A DNA stretch of 64,000 bases from Brachionus manjavacas (GCA_019054805.1 JAHQIY010000003.1:1860001-1924000); one strand, 5' to 3'. Shown: positions 1 through 10,042, counted from the stretch's first letter. The notes: a model not told the origin generated them from the sequence alone. Program-made: numbers and translations.

Positions 1-2
1 GT

Positions 3-482
3 TTATTTTAAATTTGCCTCTTTTAATTTTTTACAAACTTGTCTTATGTGAGAAAGTTGTTCGTGAAAGGTTTTTGAATGTATAGTGATATCATCCTCAT
101 AAACTTCAACGAAAGGAAGGTCACCTAGGGTCATCTGCATAATCCTACAGAAGTCTGTTGGGGAATTCTTTAAGCCAAAAGGTAGTCTTAAAAATTCAAA
201 ATGACCATCTGGAGTGGAAAAAGCAGTTTTATGAATTGAACTTTCATCCATTTTTACTTGCCAGTAGCCTGACTTTAAATCAAGTGCAGTAAACCAATTC
301 GAATCCCTCATTCTATCAATTACATTTGTATTATTTGGAAGTGGCCATCTTTCTGTTAAAGTGTTTTCGTTTAACTTTCTATAATCTATACAAATTCGTT
401 TATTACCGTCTTTTTTTGGAACAACAATTACAGGAGACGACCAAGCCGATTCAGATGTTCGAATGATTCCAGCTTTTATCAT
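3..482 (-). pseudogene. gypsy reverse transcriptase fragment (left arm)
   Basis: About 159 residues of Ty3/gypsy reverse transcriptase. Visible landmarks are VVPKKDG near the N-end, the DYRKLN block, ALDLKSGYWQ, LPFGLKNSPTDFCR and the catalytic box as VYEDD. The usual Ty3/gypsy box is Y-hydrophobic-DD, so glutamate before the two aspartates is unusual. The frame is closed by a stop just upstream (near 508) that is shared with the right arm. It is identical in translation to 5803-6282. Confidence 0.9.
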
Positions 483-943
483 TTTACTGATTTCGGTTCT
501 TAAAAATTAGCGTTCGTTTTCTGACATTCTATATGGTCGTTTATAAATAGGAGGTACATTTTCATCAATCAACCTGATTGCGTGTTTATACACCTCACAG
601 CTACCGAATTCTTCTATAGAATTGGCAAATAAACATTTTGCTTCGGTTAGAATTTTATCGAAAGCTTTTTGCTGATTGAATGATAAAGGACTTAGCGGGT
701 TGACTTATATGATTTGTTTTCCCAAAAATAATCATCTGAGGTTTCTGGATTGACATCAGATAGAAAAATATCAAAAATATTTTCTTCTTTATTATTTTCG
801 CTATTTTCTAATTTAAAATCTGAGTCAGAAAATTTTATTAGTCCTTAGGATGGAAAAATTCCTGAATTTGTTTTTTGAAACCAATCTAGACCTAACAAAA
901 CATCATGGTCTTCATGATCGAAAACAATAAATTCGATTAAACA

Positions 944-1183
944 TCAACTGTTTCCAAGCTTAATTTCAATTGGTTTCGTTTTGCCAGAAGCATGAGTAAT
1001 TCCTGTTGCAGTCTTTATTTTGTTTTCACATGCTAAAACATCTATTTTAAATTGAACTGCTGTGGTATGGTTCATAATAGAATGGGTAGCCCCGCAATCT
1101 ATTCCAATTTTCATTAATTTACCTCCTACATAATCTGTAGTTGATGGTATGCAATTAATATTTTTCGAAAGAGAAGAAACCAT
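944..1183 (-). pseudogene. gypsy aspartic protease fragment (left arm)
   Basis: A 79-residue segment with the retropepsin active-site block as DCGATHS (the usual form is DSGA/DTGA). It is followed, after an in-frame TGA, by the conserved DVLLGLDWF flap-side block at about 860-940. It is the mirror copy of 5102-5341 with the same stop. The active-site aspartate is present, but the reading frame is broken downstream. Confidence 0.78.
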
Positions 1184-1493
1184 ATAAAACTTTTCTTCCG
1201 AATCATAAACAATTTCTAAAGAATTTATCTTTTGTAATATTACCCTGCACTTATTAGCATAATGTCCTTTCTTTTTACATCTAAGACATGTAATATCATG
1301 TGATTTATTGTTTCTTTGATTTAAATATTTATTAGATACAGTTTTTTGTTTTTGTAAATCATTGAAAGAATCTCTTTTATATGAAAAATTATTATTTTTC
1401 TTTTTTACATTAACTTATTGGTCAAAGTCAAAAATCTGTTTACAAAATGTTCAACATTTAATTCCTTATGTTTTAAATTAGAGAGTTCGCTTC

Positions 1494-2027
1494 TTATCTT
1501 ATGTTCTCTATCAACATTCTAAAGGCATCTTTGAGCTCCTTTTCAAATTCGAACCAGTTACTTTTTGACTCAATATGTCTTCTTAATATTATCAAAGGGA
1601 ACTCAGCTACAAAATTAACGACTGCATTAAGTCGATCTTCATCAGGAATTTTTGCTGCTATAAAACCTTGCTTGATCATAAAAAGCCAATCTTCTACATC
1701 ATCTTTATTATTACCAGAAAATTTTGGTGTACTTACATGAAGATGTTTTGGTTTATTCTCCTGATTTTGGTTGAGCAAAAATTTATAGATTGGATCGTTT
1801 GATAAAGGAAACATTTGTTCCCTCATCTCGACCGGATGATTTATTGAATTTCGTTTATTATTTATCATGTTTTCATAACCATTTGATACATAGTCAGACA
1901 TTTTAGGAGTTTTTTGCTGATCATAATCATGATTAACCGAATTTGCTTGGTAAATTTTTGAATTCCAATCTTTAATTATATCTTTTCCATAACAATACGA
2001 TTCTGATGTTTTGTGCATCATCATCAC
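1494..2027 (-). pseudogene. gypsy gag fragment (left arm, frameshifted)
   Basis: A gag-like ORF of about 177 residues with the capsid-type block containing VEDWLFMIKQGF and a tryptophan-bearing helix near its end. Compared with the right arm it lost the first 23 codons of the frame through a 2 bp contraction of an adenine run near 2014. The apparent start here (four methionines from an ATG/ATGATG run) is therefore an artefact of that shift. Confidence 0.7.
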
Positions 2028-2192
2028 TGATTAGTATTGATTTAGGCGTTTTTTCGCTATGATCCACATTTGAAAGCATTTTGTATGTATTACTCGATTT
2101 TGAAGTATCCTTTGTTGAGACATCATTTTGCGTATATATCTGGCGATTATTTGTAGTTGAAATATCTTACCTGTAATAATCTTTATTCATCA

Positions 2193-2603
2193 TTAAGTAT
2201 TTTTATCTTGTTTGCTGTTGCTGATAGTTGAGTTCTTAAGGAGATCCTCATTAAATTGCACATTTTTATGCTTATCAGAAGCTTGTAACTCAAAAAATTG
2301 ACTCTCATTTTGATTTAACTGTGACTTAAGTTCTGATATTATTTTATCCTTCTCAAGATTATCCTTTTTTAGATTTCTTAATAATAATTCTTCATTAGTT
2401 AAACGAAGTCTGTCTATTTCTGAAAATATATCATCTTTCTTTTCCTCCACGTCATCAGCGTCCATTTTTATTTGTTTTATTTTGTTAACTTTTCTTTCAA
2501 AATTAATAATGCATTCATTGCACTTTGATTTCCTTGCATCAGTGGCTTCATTGCTTTCCGCAATTTCCTTTAATTCTGCTACAGTAGCCCTGTAAGCAGC
2601 CAC
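2193..2603 (-). pseudogene. gypsy 5' coiled-coil ORF (left arm)
   Basis: A 136-residue lysine/glutamate-rich reading frame with long heptad-like stretches (LRLTNEELLL, IISELKSQL), so probably a coiled coil. It lies upstream of gag and could be the N-terminal part of gag. It is the exact mirror of 3680-4090. No catalytic motif is visible. Confidence 0.6.
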
Positions 2604-2620
2604 TATAATCTTTGATGACA

Positions 2621-3662
2621 GCCACAGAAGATATCCAACTTGAAAAAACTCTTCAATGAGAAATTTGAGTGATTTATTTATTTATTTGTCAATCTGAACC
2701 GAGCTAATTGTCCTCTTTCTGGATAAAGGACAATTTGAGAGCTTTATAGTGTGTAAAGGAGTCAGACAAGGGTGCGTTATCTCTCTGACACTATTCTCAA
2801 AACTGATTGACTATGTCATGAAGAAAACAACTGCCAGTGCGAGGGGTATACAATGGTGATTAACAGCAAAACTTGAAGACTTAGACTTTGCGGACAATCT
2901 GGCGCTAATATCCAAAACAGAAACAGCATATGAAGACACACGATGGCCAACAACACTAAACCAACCAAACACCAAATTGGATATCCCGATAACCATAAAT
3001 TGAGTGTGTAAGCGCATTCACATTCCTAGGAAGTACCATCAGTACAACGATGGGAACACACAGAGACATTAAGAATATACTTGGTAAAGCAAAGAGTGTC
3101 TTCGCAAGACTCAAACTAGTATGGAAGTCAACAAGCTATAGTAAGGAAACAAAACTTAAACTATACAACAGTGTAGTAAAAGCAACACTGATGGACGGAA
3201 GTGAATGTTGGAGGATGTGTGAATTTGACAGGACAACTTTCACACTGGAAGCCTGCGGAGGATTCTTGGGATACAGTGGCCTGAGACATTGTCAAATGCT
3301 GACCTATACAGAAGAACAAATTCAGAGCCATTTAGTCAATGAAAGAACCAAAGACTGCGATGACTCGGGCATGTACTTAGAATGAAAGAAACACGGACAC
3401 CAAAAAGAGCCCTTCAATGGACACCTCAAGGGCGACGTAAGGTAGGAAGACCAGCAGTAACATGGAGGTAAACCATCACGAAAGAGCTCATCGATGGGAA
3501 TGACATTGGGGGAAGCAAGGGTTAAGGCAAAATATCGACTTGAGTGGAAATCAAATGTAATGACCCTATGCCCCACAACGAGTGAATAAGGAAGAAATAA
3601 TTTTTATTAACGTCCATATTTTATATGATTGAATTTTGTTAGGCTAGCCACTGGTTTAGTTT
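2621..3662. other. Unique spacer at the centre of the gypsy palindrome
   Basis: These 1,042 bases separate the two inverted gypsy arms and are not repeated in either. They hold a LINE 3'-tail hairpin copy (2672-2720) and an RTE-like LINE fragment (2705-3588). A fold-back sequencing artefact would normally leave little or no spacer, so its presence slightly favours a real inverted duplication. Confidence 0.8.
2705..3588 (+). pseudogene. RTE-clade LINE reverse transcriptase, C-terminal remnant
   Basis: Translated pieces match the distal part of RTE-type reverse transcriptases. GVRQGCVISLTLF and DLDFADNLAL (a decayed FADD box) lie at about 2758-2920. A block with KTKLKLYNSVV-like spacing and GSECWR lies at 3160-3220. 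The hallmark tail RALQWTPQGRRKVGRPAVTW is at 3404-3470, ending near CPTTSE at about 3588. Several frameshifts and stops separate these pieces. The N-terminal endonuclease and early RT are absent, a typical 5'-truncated insertion. Confidence 0.75.
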
Positions 3663-3679
3663 TGTCATCAAAGATTATA

Positions 3680-4090
3680 GTGGCTGCTTACAGGGCTACT
3701 GTAGCAGAATTAAAGGAAATTGCGGAAAGCAATGAAGCCACTGATGCAAGGAAATCAAAGTGCAATGAATGCATTATTAATTTTGAAAGAAAAGTTAACA
3801 AAATAAAACAAATAAAAATGGACGCTGATGACGTGGAGGAAAAGAAAGATGATATATTTTCAGAAATAGACAGACTTCGTTTAACTAATGAAGAATTATT
3901 ATTAAGAAATCTAAAAAAGGATAATCTTGAGAAGGATAAAATAATATCAGAACTTAAGTCACAGTTAAATCAAAATGAGAGTCAATTTTTTGAGTTACAA
4001 GCTTCTGATAAGCATAAAAATGTGCAATTTAATGAGGATCTCCTTAAGAACTCAACTATCAGCAACAGCAAACAAGATAAAAATACTTAA
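3680..4090 (+). pseudogene. gypsy 5' coiled-coil ORF (right arm)
   Basis: 136 codons, rich in Lys and Glu with heptad-like leucines, and two cysteines (KCNEC) near residue 30. I take the GTG at 3680 as the beginning of the shared segment because the homology with the other arm starts just upstream. The true start is not determined. It probably belongs to the gag precursor. Confidence 0.6.
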
Positions 4091-4203
4091 TGATGAATAA
4101 AGATTATTACAGGTAAGATATTTCAACTACAAATAATCGCCAGATATATACGCAAAATGATGTCTCAACAAAGGATACTTCAAAATCGAGTAATACATAC
4201 AAA

Positions 4204-4791
4204 ATGCTTTCAAATGTGGATCATAGCGAAAAAACGCCTAAATCAATACTAATCAGTGATGATGATGCACAAAAAACATCAGAATCGTATTGTTATGGAA
4301 AAGATATAATTAAAGATTGGAATTCAAAAATTTACCAAGCAAATTCGGTTAATCATGATTATGATCAGCAAAAAACTCCTAAAATGTCTGACTATGTATC
4401 AAATGGTTATGAAAACATGATAAATAATAAACGAAATTCAATAAATCATCCGGTCGAGATGAGGGAACAAATGTTTCCTTTATCAAACGATCCAATCTAT
4501 AAATTTTTGCTCAACCAAAATCAGGAGAATAAACCAAAACATCTTCATGTAAGTACACCAAAATTTTCTGGTAATAATAAAGATGATGTAGAAGATTGGC
4601 TTTTTATGATCAAGCAAGGTTTTATAGCAGCAAAAATTCCTGATGAAGATCGACTTAATGCAGTCGTTAATTTTGTAGCTGAGTTCCCTTTGATAATATT
4701 AAGAAGACATATTGAGTCAAAAAGTAACTGGTTCGAATTTGAAAAGGAGCTCAAAGATGCCTTTAGAATGTTGATAGAGAACATAAGATAA
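4204..4791 (+). pseudogene. gypsy gag-like ORF (right arm)
   Basis: 195 codons opening at ATG 4204. The C-terminal half has a retrotransposon-gag look: a VEDWLFMIKQGF helix, then a 60-residue helical stretch ending in FEKELKDAFR. It stops with TAA at 4789. The zinc knuckle and protease lie downstream in another frame, so expression of pol would need a frameshift, or the element has decayed. This arm keeps the longer A6 run, so its N-end is intact relative to the left arm. Confidence 0.75.
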
Positions 4792-4996
4792 GAAGCGAAC
4801 TCTCTAATTTAAAACATAAGGAATTAAATGTTGAACATTTTGTAAACAGATTTTTGACTTTGACCAATAAGTTAATGTAAAAAAGAAAAATAATAATTTT
4901 TCATATAAAAGAGATTCTTTCAATGATTTACAAAAACAAAAAACTGTATCTAATAAATATTTAAATCAAAGAAACAATAAATCACATGATATTACA

Positions 4997-5038
4997 TGTC
5001 TTAGATGTAAAAAGAAAGGACATTATGCTAATAAGTGC
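4997..5038 (+). pseudogene. gypsy nucleocapsid CCHC zinc knuckle
   Basis: The pattern C-x2-C-x4-H-x4-C (CLRCKKKGHYANKC) is the classical nucleocapsid knuckle that binds template RNA. It is in frame with the protease that follows and out of frame with the gag ORF that precedes it. The mirror copy lies at about 1247-1288. Confidence 0.85.
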
Positions 5039-5101
5039 AGGGTAATATTACAAAAGATAAATTCTTTAGAAATTGTTTATGATTCGGAAGAAAAGTTTTA
5101 T

Positions 5102-5341
5102 ATGGTTTCTTCTCTTTCGAAAAATATTAATTGCATACCATCAACTACAGATTATGTAGGAGGTAAATTAATGAAAATTGGAATAGATTGCGGGGCTACC
5201 CATTCTATTATGAACCATACCACAGCAGTTCAATTTAAAATAGATGTTTTAGCATGTGAAAACAAAATAAAGACTGCAACAGGAATTACTCATGCTTCTG
5301 GCAAAACGAAACCAATTGAAATTAAGCTTGGAAACAGTTGA
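5102..5341 (+). pseudogene. gypsy aspartic protease (right arm)
   Basis: Contains the active-site block DCGATHS and, after the in-frame TGA at 5339, the second conserved block VLLGLDWF at about 5380-5405. Retropepsins cleave the gag-pol precursor. The Ser/Thr-to-Cys change next to the catalytic Asp is seen in some families. The TGA is shared with the left arm. Confidence 0.78.
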
Positions 5342-5802
5342 TGTTTAATCGAATTTATTGTTTTCGATCATGAAGACCATGATGTTTTGTTAGGTCTAGA
5401 TTGGTTTCAAAAAACAAATTCAGGAATTTTTCCATCCTAAGGACTAATAAAATTTTCTGACTCAGATTTTAAATTAGAAAATAGCGAAAATAATAAAGAA
5501 GAAAATATTTTTGATATTTTTCTATCTGATGTCAATCCAGAAACCTCAGATGATTATTTTTGGGAAAACAAATCATATAAGTCAACCCGCTAAGTCCTTT
5601 ATCATTCAATCAGCAAAAAGCTTTCGATAAAATTCTAACCGAAGCAAAATGTTTATTTGCCAATTCTATAGAAGAATTCGGTAGCTGTGAGGTGTATAAA
5701 CACGCAATCAGGTTGATTGATGAAAATGTACCTCCTATTTATAAACGACCATATAGAATGTCAGAAAACGAACGCTAATTTTTAAGAACCGAAATCAGTA
5801 AA

Positions 5803-6282
5803 ATGATAAAAGCTGGAATCATTCGAACATCTGAATCGGCTTGGTCGTCTCCTGTAATTGTTGTTCCAAAAAAAGACGGTAATAAACGAATTTGTATAGA
5901 TTATAGAAAGTTAAACGAAAACACTTTAACAGAAAGATGGCCACTTCCAAATAATACAAATGTAATTGATAGAATGAGGGATTCGAATTGGTTTACTGCA
6001 CTTGATTTAAAGTCAGGCTACTGGCAAGTAAAAATGGATGAAAGTTCAATTCATAAAACTGCTTTTTCCACTCCAGATGGTCATTTTGAATTTTTAAGAC
6101 TACCTTTTGGCTTAAAGAATTCCCCAACAGACTTCTGTAGGATTATGCAGATGACCCTAGGTGACCTTCCTTTCGTTGAAGTTTATGAGGATGATATCAC
6201 TATACATTCAAAAACCTTTCACGAACAACTTTCTCACATAAGACAAGTTTGTAAAAAATTAAAAGAGGCAAATTTAAAATAA
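5803..6282 (+). pseudogene. gypsy reverse transcriptase (right arm)
   Basis: Fingers and palm domains of Ty3/gypsy RT, 160 codons, with the VVPKKDG, DYRKLN, ALDLKSGYWQ and LPFGLKNSPTDFCR blocks and the catalytic YEDD. The conserved leader with YKRPYRMS lies just upstream at 5739-5765 but is cut off by a TAA at 5776. A stop after 6279 interrupts the thumb. Confidence 0.92.
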
Positions 6283-6286
6283 ACCC

Positions 6287-6849
6287 AACTAAATGTAGGT
6301 GGTTTGCAAATGAAATTAAAGTACTTGGTCATATTGTATCCCACAATCAAGTTAAAATGGACCCTGAAAAAATCAGTGCAATTGTTGAAAGAGCTCGACT
6401 AAAAATATATAGGAACTACAAAGTTTTCTTGGACTACCTAATTTTTATCGACGCTTTATTAAGGATAATTCAAAAATTGCTCATCCACTTTATGCTTTGT
6501 GTGCAAAAGATTCAGTATTTGAATGGAGTAGTGAATGTGAAGAAGCTTTTAAAATGCTTAAGAAAAAATGTTCGTCATATCCAATATTAAGAATACCAAT
6601 AATTAATAAATAGATAATTAATTCTAAATATAGACTCTATGTCGATGCTTCTGGATACGCACTTGGAGCAATATTAACTCAAAAAGATGATAACGGAGAG
6701 GAATTCATGGTTGCTTGTGCTTTACGAACACTCTCAAAAACAGAAATAAAATACGGTATTTCATAAAAAGAATGTTTAGCAGTTATCTATGGTATAACAC
6801 AATTCAGAAAGTACCTGTATGGAATAAAATTTACAGTTATAACAGACCA
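6287..6849 (+). pseudogene. gypsy RT thumb/connection and RNase H remnant
   Basis: Pieces in several frames: VLGHIVS with KMDPEKI (6325-6370), a decayed connection, then RNase H with LYVDASGYALGAILTQ (6637-6685), a KECLAVIYG helix (6769-6795) and an ITDHS block at 6838-6852. At least three frameshifts or stops are present. The chain breaks at 6849/6857, where the MULE is inserted, and continues at 9106. Confidence 0.8.
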
Positions 6850-7156
6850 CTCAACGCGGGACTTTATCATTTCATAGTGAGTTTTTTCATAGTGCATATA
6901 TTTCATAGTGAGAGATGATTTCATAGTGTATATCATTTAATAGTGATTATTCATTTCATAGTGTGATTTATTCATAGTGTTTTTTTTTTCAAAGTGTCCG
7001 TAAAACACGTTTATGTAAAAATTAATTAAGAAGAAAAAAAAGCTAATTTATTAATTAATTGATAAAAAGATATAATTTCCGTTTAAAAAAAATGTCAAAA
7101 AAAAAAGTTGCGTCAAAAAAAATTTAAACTACAGCACTTAGCGAGTCTAGATATTC

Positions 7157-7711
7157 TTATATGCTTGAACCATTTGATATACAATATGATCTGTCGACAA
7201 TATTTTTGATCTTTTTTTCTTTTAATTTAGAATTAAAAGTTTTCTCATATTGATCTCCTGCCATTAACTGAGTATATAAAATGTCAGTATTTTTTTGTTC
7301 GAGTCTAAATTGCTCTACTAACTTATTTACAGTTGGGTGTTTACCGACATCATTTTCAAAAGCTAAATGCCACGCTTCCAATGTATTATTTGTACGCTGG
7401 CGACCATCTAATACTTTATCATGACAATTGCATGATAAAATTGGAAATGATGGAACTTTTCTTATTGTTAAACTATTTTTTTTTAAATTGCCAATATAAT
7501 AAGTTTCAAAATTAAAATGCATTTCATTGAACTTAGATGGACAAATTTTTTTTAATAATTTAAAAGCATAAATAACATCATTTGGCTTAATGAATGCTAA
7601 ACATTTCAAACGCTTAAAAGCTAAACGTACTTCCTTATCAGTGGCATATAAAGTACTTAAATGTTTTTTTGCATATTTTTCCATAAGTTTTGAGAATAAT
7701 GGAAAAAACAC
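7157..7711 (-). pseudogene. MULE transposase, C-terminal part
   Basis: 184 codons with the segment TNNTLEAWHLAFENDV, the conserved late part of FLYWCH-type MULE transposases. A preceding frame (7690-7800) carries the GCFFHYSQ block, the usual GC-x-FH signature after the third catalytic region. The frameshift near 7700 separates the two. Confidence 0.75.
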
Positions 7712-8165
7712 CCATCTATTTTAATATCTTTAAATGTTGAACTTAGTGCTTTTAATTCAGCAAGTTCAAAATATGACATAATATATTTTGGACGTTTTAA
7801 AAATTTCCAATTAATTTGAAAAGTTTTAAATAAATAATTTCACTTTTGCCTGGTAATAAAGCGTAAATGAATGGTAAATTTTTTCCATTTATCACGCCGT
7901 TTATAGTATACAATTGGTAAAATAAATCAGGACAAACGGCAAAAGTTCCGTTGACATGCCAACAATCAACTTTTTCATTTAGACGTTTAATATTTGCTTT
8001 AGTAGCTAAAACTATAATCCGTTCTGGATCATTTAGACCACTGTCTGCCAATAAAAACTCTTCTCCATTATAAGTTATTTTTAGTTCAGAAGGAATGTTT
8101 ATTTCTTCAATTGTTTTTGCATTAACAGCATTGCCTATATTATATTTTAAATTATAAATCATCAT
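7700..8165 (-). pseudogene. MULE transposase, catalytic core
   Basis: Reading from 8165 downward: a block with WHVNGTFAVCPDLFYQLYTI, where the usual first catalytic Asp (DGTF) is replaced by Asn, then LPFIYALLPGKSEIIY. This is the MULE DDE core, with decay at the catalytic position. A frameshift near 7800 moves it out of frame with the C-terminal part. Confidence 0.78.
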
Positions 8166-8941
8166 ATAAATAAAATTTTGATCAATAAATAACCTGAAAC
8201 TTTTTGTCGTCTTCTATTCATACGTTGACGTATTTGATTAGTGCGTGGCATATATGGCGCCGATTCATTTGAAATTTCAAGTTGATGACGTTTGATTAGC
8301 GTTCTAGGTCTTTCATTTGTAATAGAAGCTTTTTCAAGCATTGCTTGTACTGCCAAAATACAGTCTTCTTTTTCAGGCACTGGAATATGATTATGTTCAC
8401 GAGTTGCTGTAACAGGACCATTTAATAATGAACCAGTGTGTGCTTTACCTAGACATTTAACTTGTGTCTTGGTTCCAGTTTTTTCACATTTCCATCTTAT
8501 ATTATTTTTACCCCTTTAATCAATCGTATAAAAAAAGCCTTGATAACTAAACTTCGGGTGACCTCTTATTGTTTTTAATATAACAAGTGGCTCAAAATTT
8601 GGTTCAAGAAAATGAAAATGAAAAACAGTTTCATTTATATTGTTTTCGTCGTAATATTCACCATCCTCGTCCTTATCATCATCCTCGACAATTTCATCAT
8701 CCTCGTCATTATCATCATCGTCTTCAATATCATCATCAACGCATTCAAATATTTCATCAACCTCAGAATTTTTACTTGTAGTAGCCTCACATGTTTCAAC
8801 ATTAGTATTATTTATTTCAGAAACTACAGATGAAATTTTACTTAAAATAGTTCCACTTCTTAATCGCCTAGGAGTATTCCTCGCTTTATTTTCATTAAGG
8901 AAATTTTTTATCATTCTTAAATTTATGTTTTTTAATGACAA
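8162..8941 (-). pseudogene. MULE transposase N-terminal part with acidic tract and FLYWCH finger
   Basis: From ATG 8941: a basic N-end, a long Asp/Glu tract (about residues 60-110), then RGHPKFSYQGFFYTI. After one in-frame TAA at 8516 the frame continues with IRWKC, an HTGSL spacer and EHNHIP. This order (F-x-YQGF-Y ... W-x-C ... C ... H-x-H) is a FLYWCH zinc finger, the usual DNA-binding part of animal MULEs. The FLYWCH call rests on spacing seen here. The stop makes it a pseudogene. Confidence 0.75.
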
Positions 8942-9113
8942 ACTATGAAAAACTATGGTTTCAATGTATATATCAAATAAAAATACACTATGAAATAATA
9001 CACTATTAAAAAATTCACAATGAAATGATAGTGACTATGAAATTGAATTCACTATGAAAATTTAAACACAGTATGAGAAGATTCATTATGAAACGATTTA
9101 GTGCCCTCAACGC

Positions 9114-9182
9114 TTGTTTGGCTTAAGAACATTAAAAAAATGACAGGAAAATTAACCCGATGGTCAATATTTTTAATTAGTT
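9114..9182 (+). pseudogene. gypsy RNase H continuation
   Basis: Resumes the gypsy RNase H after the MULE. It encodes LVWLKNI, then GKLTRWSI, as in the end of gypsy RNase H, and stops near 9182. Beyond this no integrase, chromodomain or LTR can be recognised. Confidence 0.75.
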
Positions 9183-9570
9183 AAAGTAAAAGTAGAGTAA
9201 AGTAGTACAATTTAATTATTTTTCTCTAAAAATTTGCTAAAACAAAATATTCCATGTTTGAAACACTAAATTTAATTTCAATAGCTCGACATTTTAAAAA
9301 TTTCTCCAAATATTTCTAAATTAAAATATCTCAACCATTGCATATTTTCAAAGCATTTTCAAAATTGTATTTAAAATTTTTATAAACCAAAAATGAACAT
9401 ACCAATTTCATGTCTAGTTTTCTTAAAATTAAATATATTTCTTTGTGAATGCTTGATTTTATAAAAATGCAATTCTAAAAATATAGATTTTGAAATTAGG
9501 TAGAAATTATAGAAAGTTAAATTGAATTTAATTTAATCTCATTTTTTTTTCTAATTTTTTCAAAAAAATT

Positions 9571-10015
9571 AAAGGATTTCGTATTTTTATGAATGTTGTT
9601 TGCCCAAAATGGATACCTATCACAAGGAGAGGCCTAATATCCAATCAAAAGAATGTTAATTTGTTAATGTTATCGTGCATATGTGAAACATTAAAAAGTA
9701 TTGAATACTTGTCATTAACAGTCGATATATGGAGTGATCGTAGGCTTCTATCCTTCATTGGAGTGACATGTCATTTCGTAGACGAATTGTTTGAGTTTAA
9801 AAGTATTGTTTTTAGCTTGTAGACACATAAACGGTTCAATTACCGGTTAAAAGATTAAAACTGAAATGGACAACGTTTTAGCCTTTTTTGACATTAAGTT
9901 TGCTTTTTGAAAATATCGCTACATAAATAATAATTTGTTTTTTAAGAAAAAAAGTTGTAAAAATAGTAACTGACAATGGAGAAAATATGGCTAAGTTCGG
10001 AAAACTCAAAGATCT
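9571..10015 (+). pseudogene. hAT transposase fragment (N-terminal catalytic region)
   Basis: Contains the hAT/ZBED signature LSLTVDIWSDRRLLSFIGVT (9706-9768) with the first catalytic Asp, then HF plus an acidic residue and FEFKSI. In a shifted frame near 9950-9995 it has KIVTDNGENMAKF, which corresponds to the second catalytic Asp (TDNxxNM). Frameshifts and stops occur between. No TIRs were found. The fragment ends near 10015. Confidence 0.78.
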
Positions 10016-10042
10016 AGGTTTGTAAAAATGAAGAAAACTACT

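Larger units (their letters stand above)
1..2620 (-). mobile_element. Ty3/gypsy retrotransposon, left palindrome arm (inactive, cut by window edge)
   Basis: Read on the minus strand this segment carries, in order, a coiled-coil leader, a gag-like ORF, a CCHC zinc knuckle, an aspartic protease and the first part of reverse transcriptase: the Ty3/gypsy gag-pol order. It is the reverse complement of 3663-6284 with almost no differences. The only one I found is a 2 bp length change in an A-run (T4 here, A6 in the other arm). It carries the same internal stop codons as the other arm, so it was dead before it was copied. The element runs off the window at base 1. No LTR is visible. Confidence 0.88.
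3663..6849 (+). mobile_element. Ty3/gypsy retrotransposon, right palindrome arm (inactive)
   Basis: Sense-strand copy of the left-arm element, extending further: coiled-coil ORF, gag, zinc knuckle, protease, RT, connection and RNase H. Stops shared with the left arm (5339, 5438, 5776) and later frameshifts show it is dead. At 6850 it is split by a complete MULE. Its RNase H frame resumes after 9113. No LTR, PBS or integrase is visible, so both ends are missing or unrecognisable. Confidence 0.9.
6858..9105 (-). mobile_element. Complete Mutator-like element (MULE, FLYWCH type), 2,248 bp
   Basis: Imperfect terminal inverted repeats: GGGACTTTATCATTTCATAG at the left, and GGCACTAAATCGTTTCATAA when the right end is read inward. 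Behind each end lies an array of the 10-mer TTTCATAGTG and close variants in inverted orientation, about seven at 6868-7000 and about six at 8970-9095. The interior encodes a decayed MULE transposase on the minus strand. An 8 bp duplication flanks the element. Its position in the gypsy copy shows it arrived after that element. Confidence 0.85.
6850..9113. other. 8 bp target-site duplication flanking the nested MULE
   Basis: CTCAACGC occurs at 6850-6857 and again at 9106-9113, immediately outside inverted termini. Joining the flanks restores the gypsy RNase H frame (His-Ser-Thr-Leu-Val-Trp-Leu-Lys), which fixes the boundaries of the insertion. Confidence 0.88.

Noticed and set aside
1501..1740. 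79-codon plus-strand open frame inside the left gypsy arm (and its mirror at 4545-4784 on the minus strand)
   Set aside because: It is the antisense of gag. The gag frame has the protein features and the antisense frame has none.
8587..8833. Plus-strand histidine/proline-rich and isoleucine-rich open frames
   Set aside because: They are antisense readings of the acidic tract of the MULE transposase.
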